DNA from: Ardenticatenales bacterium
GTDB lineage: Bacteria > Chloroflexota > Anaerolineae > Ardenticatenales > Ardenticatenaceae
DNA: 5,279 bases
Direction of reading: 5' to 3'
Assembly: GCA_013812995.1 (NCBI GenBank)
Contig: JACCSL010000949.1
Coordinates: 1 to 5,279 of the forward strand
In this document: piece by piece, positions 4,800 through 5,279 of the stretch
Layout of the letters: the number at the start of each line of letters is the position of its first letter
Numbering within the stretch: position 1 is the first letter of the stretch
The notes under the pieces: generated by a model
The model's database searches: none
Told to the model about the DNA's origin: nothing
The model's input: only the letters and a program-made list of their open reading frames with translations
Program-made: the position numbers and the translations under genes

Positions 4800-5279
4800 G
4801 CCCTGGGGATACCACAGGGCCGTGTCGGTCAAGTACTCGACGGTTCGCTCGTGCCCGTCATACCAGGTGAGTCTCAGCGTCTGCCAGGGCGCATCGGGAT
4901 CGCTCAGATGGTCGGCCAAGGGGAGCTGCCGTGCGCCTTTTTTGGGCTTGGGACCGCGTTTGCCGGGCACGGGAACGGGCGGCTCATAGAGGGCGGCGGC
5001 CAACCGCAAGCGGGAGACGAGCGTGACCGGACGCGCTAACCGTTGGCAACGCTGCACCAGCGCCACGGCGGCATAACTGCCATCCCCGACGAGCACGATC
5101 GCGCGCTCGGGTAGCCACTGACGTAGCCGGACCATCAAGAAACAACTCCACTCGACCAGCGTACGCACCCGGCGCGGGGACTTGCCCGCTTTGGGACGGG
5201 CGCGCAATGGCACCGCCAGTACCGGCAACGCCCAAGGGCGCGTACTCCACGCCGGGTGGACCAGCACCGCCACCACCAG
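4416..5279 (-). CDS. Truncated DDE transposase (IS4/IS701-like, DDE_5-type), both ends incomplete
   Basis: The genuine transposase part is 4659-5279 (207 residues); its N-terminus, with the first catalytic Asp, lies beyond the right edge. Recognisable blocks are VHPAWSTRPWALPVLAVPLR, RLRQWLPERAIVLVGDGSYA with the probable second catalytic Asp at 5084-5082 (RC of 5082-5084), VTLVSRLRLAAALYEPPVP, a basic Gly/Pro/Lys stretch (GKRGPKPKKGARQLP), TVEYLTDTALWYPQGLAPVA, IRWLLVRDP, and LLGWYVARWNIEV carrying the probable catalytic Glu. Homology ends right after WNIEV; relatives continue with about TFEEVRAHLG and roughly 100 more residues. From 4658 down to the TAA at 4418-4416 the frame is just antisense tnpA sequence (80 residues). 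With its C-terminus and terminal repeat lost, this is a non-functional remnant. The exact IS family is uncertain. Confidence 0.8.
   Translation of the reverse strand: MVVAVLVHPAWSTRPWALPVLAVPLRARPKAGKSPRRVRTLVEWSCFLMVRLRQWLPERAIVLVGDGSYAAVALVQRCQRLARPVTLVSRLRLAAALYEPPVPVPGKRGPKPKKGARQLPLADHLSDPDAPWQTLRLTWYDGHERTVEYLTDTALWYPQGLAPVAIRWLLVRDPMGKRRPQAFFCSDVAIAPATLLGWYVARWNIEVGHTEIVIGFRGGASGLRFNVLLDHLSGHIARGSRKIAACPEMASPKLPLQMRVFLQQAPTATPLEALYHLTHRYMGGHRD
4659..5279 (-). mobile_element. Remnant of a DDE-type insertion sequence
   Basis: This is the portion of a second insertion sequence that abuts the IS200 remnant. It contains only internal transposase coding sequence: the 3' part of the gene and the terminal inverted repeat expected on the left are gone, and the other end lies outside the window. 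The other half of the DDE gene is not found left of the IS200 element, where the intact MocR gene lies. A simple IS200 insertion into the DDE gene therefore does not explain the arrangement; a deletion or recombination between two adjacent elements does. Confidence 0.65.

Noticed and set aside
4659..5279. TnpB and an omega-RNA accompanying the IS200-type tnpA
   Set aside because: The frame after tnpA is on the opposite strand and carries DDE transposase motifs (GDGSYA, RWNIEV). It shows no RuvC or zinc-finger motifs of TnpB.

Overview
This is a GC-rich bacterial chromosomal window with strong G/C preference at third codon positions. It most resembles a member of the Chloroflexota. That placement rests on style only: a secreted SIMPL protein with a long Thr/Ala/Pro linker, GGGAGAGGG-type palindromic intergenic repeats, and GTAGGGGCAGGT/ACCTGCCCCTAC repeats. 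No marker gene here settles the taxonomy.

Layout. Positions 1-487 (minus) hold the N-terminal 162 residues of MnmG (GidA), a tRNA wobble-uridine modification enzyme, which runs off the left edge. Positions 488-673 hold its probable extended -10 promoter and a perfect 32-bp palindrome. Positions 674-1717 (minus) encode an exported SIMPL/DUF541 protein. Positions 1827-2387 (minus) encode a pyridoxamine 5'-phosphate oxidase-like (Nim-type) flavoprotein. A 96-bp divergent intergenic region with direct repeats separates it from a MocR/PdxR-type regulator at 2484-4064 (plus), a GntR-like winged helix fused to a fold-type I aminotransferase. Positions 4065-5279 are mobile-element debris: the left end and tnpA of an IS200/IS605-family element, joined tail-to-tail to a truncated, oppositely oriented DDE transposase that runs off the right edge.

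How the genes relate. The PPOX-like gene and the MocR gene form a classic divergent regulator-target arrangement linked by B6/flavin chemistry, so the regulator probably controls the PPOX gene and itself. MnmG and SIMPL look like unrelated neighbours on the same strand. The insertion sequences lie just past the regulator and leave it intact.

No new defence or biosynthetic system is visible. The observations most worth checking are (a) a 12-bp repeat array with one inverted unit, in frame inside the interdomain linker of the MocR regulator, (b) the IS200/DDE fusion junction, where two convergent transposase frames read through each other's antisense strand, (c) candidate operators in the MocR/PPOX divergent region and over the mnmG promoter, and (d) the perfect palindrome with a third copy of its arm.
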